NCBI GenBank assembly: GCA_016617785.1
Contig: JADILM010000006.1
Coordinates: 558,001 to 622,000 of the forward strand
Origin: Sporobolomyces roseus
Taxonomy: Eukaryota > Basidiomycota > Microbotryomycetes > Sporidiobolales > Sporidiobolaceae
Length of the DNA: 64,000 bases
Reading direction: 5' to 3'
Shown here in pieces: positions 21,716-34,547 of the stretch (position 1 is its first letter; every line of letters starts with the position of its first letter). Position numbers and translations under genes: made by a program. Under the pieces are notes generated by a model, which was not told the DNA's origin, searched no databases, and saw nothing but the letters and a program-made list of their open reading frames with translations.

Positions 21716-24700
21716 AACGGAGGAGCGGGACGAGGAGACGACATTGGAGAGAATTGAGGGTTGAAACCGACGTGATTGTTGAGACGCAGAGCCGAGTAAG
21801 GATCACCTCCAGGAGAGAAAGGATAGCCAGGAGGAGGAGAGAAAGGACCACTTCCTCCTGATCCAGGTGGTGGAGGAGCGTGAGTGAGAATAGGTGAGAG
21901 TCCTGCTGGAGGTTCGCGATTTCCTCCTCCATTTTCTTGACCCAGAGTGTGGTAAGGAGGATAAGAGGGAGAAGAAGGACCACCGTAGTGGAACTGAGAA
22001 CCGTAAGGACTTTGGAAAGAAGGAGGGTATTGCATTTGATTGTTGTAAGGAGAATAGTTCATGAAGGGAGGAGGAGGAGGAGGCATTGGGTATTGAGCCG
22101 AGTTTTGAGGGTTGGTCCAAGGTTGACGATGAGGAGTTGAAGGTACTGCGAGGACTCCTCCTGAACGTTGATCACGAGGAGAAGAACCTCGTCGACCTTG
22201 GTAAGTAGGAGAGCGTTGTTCATAAACTGGCGAAGACCCGTTGAGAGGTGACGGTGAACTCGCTTGAGCAGAGTAAGCGGGACCACTGTAAGTGATACCG
22301 ACCTCCTCCATGAGCTTCCTATAAGCAGGGACGGATTGAACGTTGAGAGTTTCGATAGCAGTTTTGATCCTTTCGTTCATTTCTCGACGACGACTCTCGG
22401 AAAGGAACGTAGATCCGACGACTTTCGAGATTGAGGCAGTTCCATGCATTTGATCACCTACAGTCGGAGAAGTGGGTGAGCATCTTGCTAATTGTAGATG
22501 GAAAGGAGAGAGGGAACTCACCAAGAATATCTTCGAGAACTTTCCCTTCCGAATCGAACAAAGCGTCCAAGATCATACGTTGAGCTTCAGGATCCACCGT
22601 TTGGTTGATGACGCGCATAACAGATTGTGAGGCGAGCTTGTGAGTGAAGAGATGCGAGAGGTGAGGAGAGAATCGAGGAGCGACGAGACTGTATCGACCA
22701 GGAAGTTCGGAAGCTTCGAGGAACCAAGTGAGAAGTAGAGCACCGTTTGAGCTAGTTGCGAGAGGGATAGCGTTGAGAACGATCGATACTGCGACTCGTT
22801 TCTGTCGAATTCGGAAGCAAGTAAGCACAAGTCCAGTAATAGAGAGAGATCACAGAGAGACTCACGATTTGTAAACGAGGAGTGTCAGGATTCTCGAGAG
22901 TTTGACGAGTACTACGAGCACCGAAACGACCCGAACCGATCTCCCAGATACGATCAACCATTCCATCGAAGAGGAAGTTCGAATAGGGAGAACCGAAACG
23001 AAGAGTTCCTTGAACGACATAGTTTCCGACTGTGCTTGTCAACAATCGATTATCAGCTCAATGATAGGGATTGATAGACGAGAGTGATGACGTACAGTCA
23101 TTGAGGAGAAGAGGAGGAACATAAGGTTGAAGATTCTGTTCGATGATAGCGTATTCATCCTCAGCTTCAGCACATTGAATGATCTTCTGAACAGCCCAAG
23201 TTCCGTTTTTGTGGGTACTACAAGCTCGATCAACGTATCAGTAAAGTCACGACTGGGGCGAGAGAAGAGTGAGAGCGTACCCTATGGGAGCGAGATGAGG
23301 AGCGATACGTTCGAGCATTGTGAGTCGAGCAGTACGAGAGCATTGTTCGAAGAGCTATATACAGAGAGAGATGAGGTTAGTATAACTCGAGTAGATCGAC
23401 GAGGGAAGAGAACGAACCTTTTGAACGATAGTATTTCCGATGTAATCTGAAGCGAGAGGGATAACTTCGTCGAGCAACTCATATGCAAGCTGTAGATCTC
23501 TTCGAATCACATCAGTACTGGGATCAGATAGAGATGAGAAAGGAGGAGACTCACGGTGTCGACTTCATCTTGAGGAATCTCAGCGTCCAACTTCTTTCGA
23601 ATTTCGCGAAGACGAGGAGCATCTTGAACGGTGTATCGACGAGCCCAACGAGGATCATTCATGACATTGAGAGGAATCGAGTTGTAGTAAGTCATTGGAG
23701 GACGAGAGACTGTCGAATGAAAGCGAGAGATCAGTTATGCGAAGGAACGGGGAAAGAGTGTGGAAACTCACTAGCTACTGCTAGAACGTGTTCTTCCAGA
23801 TCTGGATCACCTTGACTCAATTCCCTCATGACCAATTGTTGTTCGTTGATACTAGCTGAAAGGGTTTCCACTTGAGGTTCACCTGGAGCGGGAGGTAGAA
23901 TCGCACCTGGAGCGAAGAGATTCGAAGATGAAGTAGTTGCCGAATTCGAGTTCGAGTTGTTGTTGATAGCTTGAGAGCTTGCGTAATGACCATTCGAAAC
24001 GAGACCTATGACGAGGTTACTACGATAATCTTGTAATTGACCCTCCTGCAATTGACGTTCGATGGGAATTCCAGTCACTCCGTCCAATTGAGAAATCGCT
24101 CCGTGCAGAGATCCTCCTCCTCCTCCTCCTCCAAGACCATTCGAAGGAGCGGTAGAGTCGGAAAGTACGACTTTGGAAGGTACTTTGGCGTAACCGATTC
24201 GAACTGGTCCAACTTCTGCTCCGAGGATTTCACGACCATTGAGAGATTTGCGAGCGGCGACTGCATCATCGAGACGTTCAAAGTTTACGAACTGAACTCA
24301 TCACTTCACTGTTAGTAATGGCTCACATCGAGAAGGAGAAGGGAGACTAGGTGCTTACCCCACAAGACTTGTGAGTGAGAACTCTTGCACTCTCGATTTG
24401 ACCAAACGAACTGAAGATTGAGAGGAGATGATTCGGAGTGGTCGAAGAAGGGATTGAACCGACCCAAAGAGCTCGAGTAGGTTGAGTTTGAAGGTTGAGA
24501 TCAGCTCCGGTGAGAACTGCTGCACCTGCAGCGGTCGAACGAGGATGAACGAGACCTGGAGCAGCGGGAGCGGGTGTAGCTTCAGCTGTTGTCAACGGCG
24601 AGATTGTCAGCTGAGAGTGCCCGTAAGAGGGAGAGAGAGGGAAAGATACCCTTTCCATAACCGATTCTGACAAGTCCACTAGTTTTCGTAAGTTGTCCTC

Positions 24701-26667
24701 CCAAACGATTCAACACATCCTCTTTCGCTCGAATCGCATCTGCGACTGAAACAAAGTTGACGAAACCACACTCCTAGATAGAAGCGAGATCAGATCAAGC
24801 GAAGAGAGAGCGAGAGAGCGAGAGTAATCGTGCGACTTACTTTATCGGGGATCAACCTGAGAGATTCGATAGCACCGTAAGGAGCGAACACTTGTTGTAG
24901 TTCTGCAGGAGTAGTGTTTGGATCCAAGTTGCCGACCCACAAGGATCTAGTAGGTTGTTGGTGAGGTGGAGACATTGATAAGATTTGTTCTGGAGTTCTA
25001 GGTCGAGAGTACGAGTTCGAGTTGTTGGGATCTTCACTGATCGATAGACTACCTAGGTGTCCTCTCAGGTGACTGTAGTCCGTAGAATCGACTCCTGTTG
25101 TTGAAGTTGGGATTGAAGAAGTTGATGCAAATCCTCCTTGACCTTGACCTCCACCTATCGTAGTACCTGCTCTCCTCCTCAGTAATCCAATGTTATTACT
25201 ATCCTCCAAGATTCCTCCTACTCCTCCGGGTCCTCCCAAAGTTGCAGCTCTAGCTCTTTGTTGAGAAAGAGTTGAATCGTTTGTCGTCCTAAGAGAGACT
25301 AGAGGATGATGACTAGATGGATGTGATGAAGTAGAAGTAGACGGAGGTGATGTATCTTGAGTAGAATGCTGTTCCGGATTGAGAGTAGTAGCGTAAAGTA
25401 GCCGACCAGAATCAGTAGAAGAATTTGATCGGTGGTACGAAGAGGAATTTTCGTCGTCTAACGGAGATCTCGAAATTGAATTCGAAGCGAGATTGACTAG
25501 ATTTGGATAGGATGATGTCGTGATGGAAGAGGAAGGGTGATGGGAGAAAGGTCGAAGGAAAGAATCAGAAGTATTATTGGGAGAAGTTCGAGGAAATGCT
25601 GCGACCGTATTACTTCGAAGTCTTGCTTGTTGCTGATTCAAATCGGACGACGGTTGTAGAGGAAGCTTCATACTCCCAGTAGATCCCAATCTATGCATTG
25701 AGGGTGCTCCGAACGAATCGAAACCCCCTCCGCTTTCGCTGTTTAATCCAATCGAAGACCCTTCTCCGACGCTCCCAAACACTCCTCCTCCTGATGACCC
25801 TCCTCCTCCACCTCCCACAGCACCCAAGCCCGTTGATGCTTCATCATCGAGTCCGAGGTAGTCCAGCGTTCGAACATGTTCATCTCCGTAAGCACTTCCA
25901 TCGGGACTTCTCGTATCCTCCAAAGCTTTCCTCGTCGCGCTTCCAACGACCTGCACCGGTCGAGGGGTCCAGTCTCCACTCGAGAAGACGTTCGTTCCCG
26001 GTCCGAATGCCGAAGAGAGACTTCCATTCGAGGGTGGAAGAGCAGTGAGGGAACCAGATCTCAATCGAGATGAAGGAGCGACTGCTGAATTTGGTAACAG
26101 AGCTGAAGGGTAGGAGAGGTCGAGAGGAGTGTTGGCACCTGATCCAGGTAGGGAAGCGGCACCGTTGTGTAGTGGTGGAGGTGCGAGAAGGTTATCGACT
26201 GCGAGAGGGTTCAAATTTGAGGTCGATGTTGTCGAAGATGTTATCGATGAAGGGGTCAGGTGAAACGTCGAAGGAAGAGTACCGGCTCGAGGTCTATTTT
26301 TGTTTGAGAACGCAGAGTGTTCTTGTAAAGTAGCGAGTCGAGGAGGTGCGGCAGTAGATTCGGATGCGGTGATGAGAGAAGGGGAGAAGTGGGAAGAAGT
26401 AGATTCGGCTTGTCGCAGTTCACTAGTTCTATATATACACCCTTCGTCAGCTTTCTCTCCTGTGAGTCTGCGGTCGTCGTCGTTGAATCCAATCGCTCAA
26501 CTTTCAGCTAAACCGAATGAATTCCCTCCTCCCTCGCTTCCGCTTTGGGCGCGTGTGACCTCCGTATCCTTCCATCGACTCCTTGGATAGTCATAAGAGA
26601 AGAGAGCTTGAGCGTACCTCTTTGGAAGACCTGATGAGTCCGCAGTTAAATCATTGAAACCATTCAT
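21595..26667 (-). CDS. RRM and Pumilio-repeat RNA-binding protein, Jsn1/Puf1-like
   Basis: Thirteen exons (26618-26667, 24841-26428, 24650-24773, 24359-24585, 23772-24291, 23555-23709, 23418-23489, 23281-23354, 23096-23217, 22866-23029, 22522-22801, 21675-22457, 21595-21608) give 1390 residues. The long Ser/Gly-rich N-terminus contains RPRAGTLPSTFH, typical of fungal Jsn1-like proteins. Two RRMs follow (SLWVGNLDPNTTPAELQQVF...; RALWVGSIPSSTTPNHLLSI...), then Pumilio-type repeats (YIGNTIVQKLFEQC, HKNGTWAVQKIIQCA, DFGNYVVQGTLRFG, HKLASQSVMRVI) and a Pro/Gln-rich prion-like tail. The yeast homologues Jsn1/Puf2 bind membrane-protein and mitochondrial mRNAs. The terminal exon is just 14 nt. The first exon is the least certain; its intron (189 bp) is long and might hide another exon. 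Confidence 0.88.
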
Positions 26668-27550
26668 CTCATTCGAAACCGTACTTTGCTCGTTGTCTAT
26701 CCAGCTTGAACTGATTCTGGCGGGTTAGATTGGAAGATACCGATCCTGTTTGAGGAGAGTTGAGAGGAAGAAGGAAAGGACCGAGAATGACGGGTTCGAT
26801 TTGAGCGAATTTGGGGATGCAGAGAGTTATTGAGGTAAGGAAGAGGTGCGGCAAGGGTATATAGGAAACCTGTGGATAGTAGGGGAGTAAGTATGAGCGT
26901 GTAAGTTGAGGGCTCGCTGTTCTGGAAGGTTCGGAAGTTGTGAATTGCGGGAGGAGATAGAAATAAGTTGTACTTACCGTATTATCGTAGACCTTAGATG
27001 CGTCTATACTATAAGCTTTGTATTTGGGCAGCCGAGGTGAAAAGATGGAAAGAAATGGGATGTCGTCGTCGTCGTCGTCGGAAGAAAGCGAAAGAACGAT
27101 AATTTCGCATTTACTCAGCAAGCGCTCGTCCTCGAAGGCTCGACTATCACATGCACGTCGACGGCTTATAGCAGTGGCTCCCCAGTGAGGAAGGAGAGGA
27201 AGAACGAGAGAGAGAGAGTTTTCGAATTTCGCCTTCGCAATAATCCGTTGACGCTTCAGCTGGGTGCAACCGGAATGCTCTCTGCCGATCTCCTATAGCT
27301 CTCAAATCTTGTACCTCCGACGACGACAGCGCTGAGATGCGATCGAATGGAACGCTGCTTTAGTCGATTTCATCCCTCAACCTGCGAAAACCCTTTTGAA
27401 TGTCTCTCTCTCTCCACCCTCAACCTCGACTCCACTCAAAGATTGCTCAGACACATCAGGGAGAGCCTCGTAACCCTTCAGTAGCCTAGCAAGTGGCCCT
27501 CCAACTCCTCAACATCAAGCTCAAGAAAGGACAAACAAAGTCAATCAACA
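26668..27550. other. Divergent promoter region between the PUF and SAP genes
   Basis: 880 bp between divergent start codons. It contains a GTC triplet run (about 27059-27081) and an open frame on the minus strand (26669-27121) with no recognisable motif, which I take to be 5' UTR. No RNA gene recognised. Confidence 0.4.
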
Positions 27551-29907
27551 ATGATGACTTACTCTCTCGCAGAGCTCAAGATGCTCAAACGAACCGACCT
27601 ACAAGGTCTATGTAAGGTACATCAATAATCCCCGTACCTTTCACGCTCCATAGAGAGAGAACTAATGGTGCTTGAGCGTTTGTTTACTTCCTCAAATTCT
27701 AGGCAAACTCTCTCAAAGCGAATGGAAAGACTGAAGAACTCATCAAGGCACTCGATCAGTTATACAATGGTTCGTGAGCTACCCTATCCCTCTGTCGGCG
27801 GGAACGAGCGAGAACTAATTTGTGAATGGTTTCTTTCGCTACATCTAGCAAGACCACGGGTTCTTCGGCGACCGCGAAGACGATGGCTATCGCTCGAGAA
27901 CAGATTGCGGCGTTGAAAGAAAAGGAGAAGGAGAAAGAGGGAGGAAATCAATCGCAAGAAAGTGGAATGGCTCTCTCTGCGAAAGAGAAGCGGGCTGTAG
28001 CTTCGGTCATCGAGACCAATGGTGCTTCGCCGTCGACAGGACGTCAAGGTCAGTACGCTTTCCGATTTAACGAGGATCTCCAAGATGCTGAAGATTTCGT
28101 TTTAGATCCGATTGTATTCGCGGCTCCTCCCAATCCTGTCACTCAAGCTATCCTCGACCAGCTCGTCTCAGACGTCGCATACCTCAAATCGGAGCTCTCC
28201 TCAGCACATGCGAGGATCGAAGAACTGGAATCCGTGCCTCCCTTCAACCGCGAAATTGAACGACTAGACAGATCTATCGCCTCTCTCCACGAGCTCTGCG
28301 ACTCCCACTTCGAGACTCCGGCCGAACTCATGACCGCTCTGCGGAAACTTGTGGACGAGTCGCACATTGACGTTCGTCGGGAGATTGAAGTGGAAATCGC
28401 TCGTGTCGAACTCGATTTCGATCGGAATCTTCGACATGTGGAGGAGACGGCCGACAAGGACGAAGATCGTGTCAACGCGCAGATGGAGTCCGCCCGAGCT
28501 GATAGGGAGAAACTCGAGGGGAGAATGATGGATATCGCGAAAGCTTTAGAGAAGAGGGTTGAAAGACTGGAACTAGCCGACCAGGCTCGCCCAGCGGAGG
28601 AAGAGGACGATAAAGACGCATCTCATCAGGCTTCGACTAGCAAGCAGGCTGCAGTCGATCCCGCCAGTCCCACTCTTTCCGACGCACCTCCCACTCAATC
28701 CCTCGTTTCCTTCGATAGCCCTATCCCTTCTCCCGCTTCTCGTCAGCAACGTTCCACTCCTATCGCCGCCCACGTTTTCGCTCCTACGATAACTCACCAA
28801 TCAACTCCCTTCAAACTCGCCGCATCCGCATCTTCGTCCAAAATGCCTCCTCTCGCCGCGACTCCCGTTTCCGCTCTTCCCCCTCACATGCTCGCTTCCG
28901 CTTCATCTCGTCGCTCCCCTCGCAGTTCGACCGTTCAACCTGAATCGCCCGCTGCTCCCACGCCAAATGCATTCCTCGGGAAACGCTCGAGGGATAGTAC
29001 CGCTTCCGACACCTCGATCGGAGTTGAAGCAGTAGTCAGTCCTCCAAAGATGCAACTTCCAGTCTACCCCTCGGTTCTCGGTGGCCCAACTTCGTTAAAC
29101 AAGGAAGACGGACACTCGAGGAAAAGGTTGAGGATGAGTAGTGCTGCCGACGAGGAGGATGTCGCTCGAGCTGCCGAACAGGAAGAGGACCAACTCGTCG
29201 ACTCGCTCTCTAAGTCGGTCAGCGCTCCCGAAGCCTCATTCGATGAGGAAATCGAGGAGGAAAGCGAGCACGAAGACTCGAACGATTCAGTCCGAGACTA
29301 CTTGATGCCTACGAAGACTGGTGACGATTCACTTCGAGACTACATGATGCCCACTAAGACTGGAGACTCTCCCGCTTTCACTCTTCGACCCCTCAACCCC
29401 GATCCCAACGCCCTCTCTACATCCGATCCATCCTTCTTCGCAGCTCCCATCTCCCCTTCTCGCTCTACTCCAGGTCGTCGCTCAACTGCAAACGAGAACG
29501 CCCGTCCAACTACAAAAGAGGGTCCTCGCAAATCTCTCCCGCTCTCTTCCCTTCCCTTCCCCCTCGTCTCGCCTTTCGCCTCAAAGACTCGTCCTTCCGG
29601 TTTCGGTACCCCGGCCACGACTGCTCTCGGGAATGTCTCAAACCAACACTTCCCTTCGCTCTCGACAAAGAAGACAACGTCTAAATCAGCGAGCAGAGCA
29701 TCGACCTCGACACAACGTCTACCTCCCATGACTCCTCCCGCTTCCCGCACTCTTTTTGGCACCGAACGTTTCCCGTTCTGTGACGGTGAGGAGATGGTTG
29801 GAAACGACGAAGGAAAGGAGAGGTTCGAGGACGACGGTTTCGAAACTGCTGAGGAGGACAATACTGGCAATTGGTCCAGATTCGGAGGCGCTTTCAGTCG
29901 TGTCTAG
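27551..29907 (+). CDS. SAP-domain protein with coiled coil
   Basis: Three exons (27551-27616, 27703-27773, 27849-29907) give 731 residues. Residues 3-44 form a SAP motif (SLAELKMLKRTDLQGLCKAN...NGKTEELIKAL), a helix-extended-helix domain that binds AT-rich DNA and marks chromatin or nuclear-matrix proteins. Residues about 150-310 are strongly predicted coiled coil with dense E/R/L heptads. The C-terminal half is Pro/Ser-rich, with acidic patches and a duplicated block (DYLMPTKTGD and DYMMPTKTGD about 17 residues apart). The second intron donor GTGAGC was preferred to an upstream GTTCGT because only it keeps the frame. A nuclear structural role is likely; no orthologue was recognised. Confidence 0.82.
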
Positions 29908-30155
29908 TATCTCTTCTTTCCCTTGTACCAATCATCTGTATACTTTTTAGGATTCGCAAATTATTTTTCGCTCTTTCTTCTTTATTCGTTGCTTTCACGT
30001 CCTTTCACTCTCGTTTTTTTGAGCTCCCTATCTAACTCGTGTATATATCGTTGGAATCGCAACCTTTATTATCAGTGCACACGAGATCCAGTTGTGTCTT
30101 CAAAGATGCGAAGAATAACGAACTACGAAAGAGGAGTCGAAAGATAGATTTGAGA

Positions 30156-32585
30156 TCAAGTGCGAGGAGGTAATGCGAATTCGACCCTAGATCCTCCTGC
30201 CGCTCCCGTAGGAGTGTTCTGTCCCGTCGCCAATGGACTGTCGCGTTCCGACACGTCCCTTTCTGCCATCTGCAGCCTCTTCTCTGCCTTCTCCAAGTTT
30301 TCCTCCCTCATCTCCCTCGTCGTTCCATCGGCATTCATCTCTCCCTTCGCTTCCGCTACGTCGAGATCCGCCTTCGTGACCTCCTCCATTTCTCTCTGAA
30401 CTTGAGGTGGTGTAGTCGTACCTCCATCAACACTGTTCCTCCTGCTGCCTCCTCTCGAAGGTGTGCTGGGATCAGCCGAAGACGTTGTAGGGTGTGCGAT
30501 CGAAGAGAGTTTCTTGTGAGTAGTCGAGGTGATCTCGTCACCTTCGAGCGTGACGGGTGCTGAGAAATACGCTCGAAATTTGGCGAAGAAACCAGTGAAC
30601 GGTGCTGAAGACATGACGGATTTCGTTCGAACGATCGCGAGAGGGGCAGCTTTAGTGAGCGGGATCGTGATACCCTGGATTGAACCAGAAAGATCAGTAT
30701 GGGAGGTAGCGCTTGGAAGATGAGGGAAGCGTGAGACGAACATGAGTAATGGTTGAGCTCATCGCGATGAGAAGAACGACTGGCACGATGACGCTTCGTA
30801 GGACTTCTCGGTCTCGAGGTAGCGAGTCGATAGCGAGAATAGCATAATATACTGCACTGACTCCAATCGGTCCGAACCTGAGCGAGATTCCCTTCGTTAG
30901 TACCGCTGCGTTGCGACCGAATGCAGGAAGTCTAACTCACCATCCAGCGAAGAGCGATTGCTTGAGATCGGGTAAAGCAGGGATTCCTCGATGAATCGCA
31001 AGGAGGAACGGGAGCCGGCGGAAGGCGAGGATGCAAACGGCGAGGAGGAACAACTTCCAAGGTACGAGGTACTCTGTGTTGAACTCTGACCCTGCTCACT
31101 TGACAAGATATCAGCTCATGAAAGCTGACTTGAGAAATGTATTAAGCTTACAAGGCATTAAGGTTCCGAGATAGATGAAGACCGAAGTATTGAGGAGACT
31201 GTCGATGACTGGAGAAAGGAATAGATGGTCAGTCAAGCTCGACAAGCTAGTTGAAGTCAAGCTCACCATCCTGGAACGTTTCATCCTCGGTTTCGATTCG
31301 ATAGTGATCGGACCAAGTGAGTGCGTTTCCGGCTGTGTAAGAATCGGGATCAGTCCTGACTTGTGGCTAGCAAGAGTGAAACGTTCCCTTACCGATGAAA
31401 CAGGCGAGAACGTCGTCACTGCCGAGAACTCCAACGACTATCGATTCGAAAATTGTCAATCAGCTGTCGATTTCGCGACGTATCGAGAGGATAATCGACT
31501 CACTCCCGAGAGTAAGGAAGGTGAGACCAATCCCATAAGCTAAGAAACTCTCATGGTCGATAAGCTGTCGACGATGAGCCTCCTTGAGTGTTTTCTTCGC
31601 GACCCAACCGATCGCCGCTCCTATCGCGCAAGCGAGCAAGATCTGATAAATCCAAGTTGTGACGACCCAGTGTTGTAGCGAAGCGTTGATTGAGCCGGAT
31701 CCTGGACGTTCCATGAGGAAGATGGCGAGGAAGAGGAAAGGGTATCCTAAGCCATCGTTTGCTCCACTTTCGGCAGAGATGATATCCCGAACACCTTTGG
31801 GTACGTGTTTCTCGGCGTATCGACCCTTGACGACTATTGTGGAAGCTACAGGTGAGCACTCCGACCAAGAAAAAGAGAGAGTGAAGCGAGACTAACTGGC
31901 ATTTGCGAGGATAGGATCCGTCGGAGTGACACATGCCGCGATACACAACGCTTCGAGGAAGGTGAGGCTTGGGATGAAGAGGAGGATGAAACCGGCAGAG
32001 ATGAACCATGCGACTGTCATGACTGGGATCAAAAGCATGAACAACGATTTCCATTGTCGTCGAAGGTAAGCTGCAGGCAAATCGATGCCTGCAAACATGA
32101 CTTGAATCCCGATGACGATACGAGTGATCTGGAAAGTGAGGTTGTTCACTGCGTCTTCATCGTGATCGACCCAATCTGAAGGTGAAATCCAATTGAGGGC
32201 GATAGGTCCTGCGACTGTACGGTTTCAAACTTAGTCAGTAGTTGTCCCTCTATACGAGTGCGTCCTTCATTCAGATCACAGTGTATTGAAAGCGCGGGAT
32301 GTACAACTTACTGATTCCGACAGCGAAAGCGATCAAAGACGAAGAAAGTAAAAGTTTCTCCCTCAACCAATAAGACAGCTGGTTGATCGTAGTCAAGTAG
32401 ATCCCGAGAATGACGAGTGCGAGTGATATGTGACTATTCAGGTCGCTCGATTGTCAGTTCAAAGCAATTTCACTGTTCGGGAGAAAGAACCCTCACCTGA
32501 TATCCAATTTGACCCAAGGAGGCAAAGCACCAGTAGAGAACGATTCGCTGACTAGTGATACCGGGTTAGGAGTGAGGCCGCTCAT
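30156..32585 (-). CDS. NHA1: Plasma-membrane Na+/H+ antiporter, Nha1/Sod2 (CPA1) type
   Basis: Ten exons (32497-32585, 32312-32433, 31897-32214, 31504-31845, 31393-31437, 31267-31332, 31152-31208, 30941-31091, 30742-30877, 30156-30674) give 614 residues. About twelve membrane segments are visible. The CPA1 ion-binding signature SAESGANDGLGYPFLF (with the N-D pair) and the family block VGVLGSDDVLACFIAGNALTWSDHY are intact, as is FGPIGVSAVYYA near the end of the transport domain. The enzyme exports Na+ (and K+ or Li+) in exchange for protons and supports salt and pH tolerance. The cytoplasmic tail is about 150 residues, much shorter than in S. cerevisiae Nha1 and closer to S. pombe Sod2. It has a Glu/Lys-rich amphipathic segment. 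Confidence 0.92.
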
Positions 32586-33170
32586 GTCGGCGGGGATTTC
32601 TGTTATTCGATTGGAAAGAAGGGGGCGATAGAAGAGGCGACGCTAAGGCTCATGGGAGAGTGGGATAGAGTGAGGCTGGATGTAGGTGGCAGCTTGTCTT
32701 CAAGCGGCAATGCCTAGGTGTCTAGCGTAATCTCTGAACGTCGTGTCGAAGAACGAAGGCTATTTCGAGATGAACGGAAAAGATGCAGAGCCAACCTTTT
32801 TTTTCCAATTTCAGATTCGCTTGGAGTATTCAAGTACTCTCTACCAACTATTGCTCTTGCGGTAGAGCGGAGTAGGTACGAAGGCAAAGGGCTTTCGCTC
32901 TACCCGGGGCCGAACTATTTTCGCAACTTTTTGATCGAGTTGTGACACCTCGTGTAGACCTTGCGAAGGGGTCAGAGTCGTTGGAGTACGCTATACCAAT
33001 CACAGCTGTACGATCAGGTAGAACGTGACAGAGAGAGGGTGGAAAATGATCAGAAACCCGTCATTGATTTTTTCTCAACTTTTTTGAACAATGCGGTGAA
33101 GTTTCCTCTCTCCTTCCCTTCCCTCTCTTCCCTTCAGTTCACTTCTCCTCGCTTCGTTTCATCTTCAATC
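32586..33170. other. Divergent promoter region between NHA1-like and cell-wall protein genes
   Basis: 585 bp with no open frame of interest. It contains a T-run near 32798-32805 and TTTTCGCAACTTTTT near 32920. Presumed shared promoter. Confidence 0.4.
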
Positions 33171-34547
33171 ATGCGATTCTTCACCACTGTCTTCGCTCTC
33201 TCTGCTATCGCCGGAGTTCTCGCTGCCCCTGCTGTCGACCAGCAAGAGTTGGAAAAGCGACAATTCCTTTCGTGAGTCCTCTCTCTTCTGTCCCTCTAGT
33301 CCGAGTGAGGCTGACAGGCCCTCTCCACAATGTAGTGAGATCACCAAGTGAGTCGTTGCTAGACCGACCAACTTTTTTCTTCCCTCTTTCGGATCCGGGA
33401 GGAAGGGCGAGGGTTCGGCCTTTGAAGGGAATGAGCGCGCCAGACGATCAGAGGACACAGGAAAGGTGGAGAATACTCGAGAATAGGTAGCAGCTGTCGA
33501 AATTAATGATCAGAACGCTGACCGTTCCGTCGAGTTTCTTGGTTTCTCGCAGCATCGGAGGAGACATCACTTCAGCTTTTGGGGACGCTACTTCTGCCAT
33601 CGTAGGAGCATTCAGTACCGTGACGAATGTTGTCCCTTCTGTCTACACGTGAGCGTCGTTCAGTGAGCAACGTTGTCGAGGCAAACTAACCATTATCCTC
33701 GTTTTCGCAGCCTCGTCACTTCCCGAGGAGGTTCAGTCATCACAGAGGTGACCTCAGGGGCTGTGTCAGTGTTCGAAATCGTCACCTCCGGAGCTGGTGA
33801 GCTTTTCTCGCTCATCAACTTCACATCACTCAACTGATCGCTTCTCTTTCTCGCTCAGACGGCGCTTTGACCACGGTCACTTCAGTTGCAGGTGAGTTTC
33901 CATCTACTATTGCGACTTTATCCAGCGTATAGCCTGTGCTGATTCGCTCGCTCTGTTCCGAAACGAAAAAAGGAGGAGCTTTCTCGACCGCGACTTCAGG
34001 AGCTGGTGATTCTCCTCTTCCTCACCTCCAGATCTCGTTCTATAACTAACGCTTCCTCCTGGTTCCAGCTGGTGCCTTCTCTACCGCGACTTCGGGTGCA
34101 GGTGAGTCGAAACCGTCGAGTTTTCGCAATCCCATGCTTACTGACTTTGCCTTTTCGTAGCCGGAGCTTTCTCGACTGCCACTGATGGAGCAGGTAAATT
34201 GAGCACGTCACTGTCACTGAGTCGAGGCGTTTGCTGATTCTTCGATTCTGAATCTCGAAATCTAGCCGGAGCCTTCTCCTCTGCCACGAGCGGAGCTGGA
34301 GGGGTCGCGAGTGACATCACGAGTGGAGCGGCAGGTGCTGCGTCGACCGTTGCGTACGTTTCCATCCTTTGCCTTCATGATCGCCTCGACTGTTTTTGCC
34401 AACAGGAAACTCGAACTAACGAATTGTTCTTCTTCGTACAGCGGAAGTGGATCTATCTCTGCCATCACCTTCCAACCCATCACTTTTGTCTTCGCTACCT
34501 TGATGACTGTCGGTGCTCTCGGAGGAGGAGCGCTCGTTTTCGCTTAA
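33171..34547 (+). CDS. Small secreted, probably GPI-anchored protein with exon-encoded repeats
   Basis: Ten exons (33171-33271, 33336-33347, 33553-33648, 33711-33796, 33859-33891, 33973-34005, 34069-34101, 34161-34193, 34266-34353, 34442-34547) give 206 residues. The N-terminus is a clear signal peptide (cleavage near LAAP), followed by a Kex2-type KR at 29-30. The body is Ser/Thr/Gly/Ala-rich, likely heavily O-glycosylated, and contains the repeat (A/G)GAFSTATSGA. The C-terminus is a hydrophobic segment after a small-residue stretch, as in GPI-anchored wall proteins. Four 33-nt exons each encode one 11-residue unit and a fifth unit opens the ninth exon. The second exon is only 12 nt. No homologue was recognised; a cell-wall or adhesion role is inference. 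Confidence 0.78.
33859..34298 (+). repeat. Array of 33-nt exons each encoding an 11-residue repeat
   Basis: Units at 33859-33891, 33973-34005, 34069-34101, 34161-34193 and 34266-34298. All are phase 1 on both sides, so any unit can be gained, lost or skipped without breaking the frame. The separating introns (81, 63, 59 and 72 bp) share no obvious similarity beyond splice sites. Confidence 0.85.

Noticed and set aside
26788..26805. tRNA B-box-like GGGTTCGAT
   Set aside because: No matching A box or acceptor stem at the proper distance. Other GGTTCGA words lie inside coding exons.
26669..27121. Minus-strand 150-codon frame with a poly-Asp run
   Set aside because: It lies just upstream of the PUF start, has an internal GTC-repeat-derived Asp run and no homology; treated as 5' UTR.
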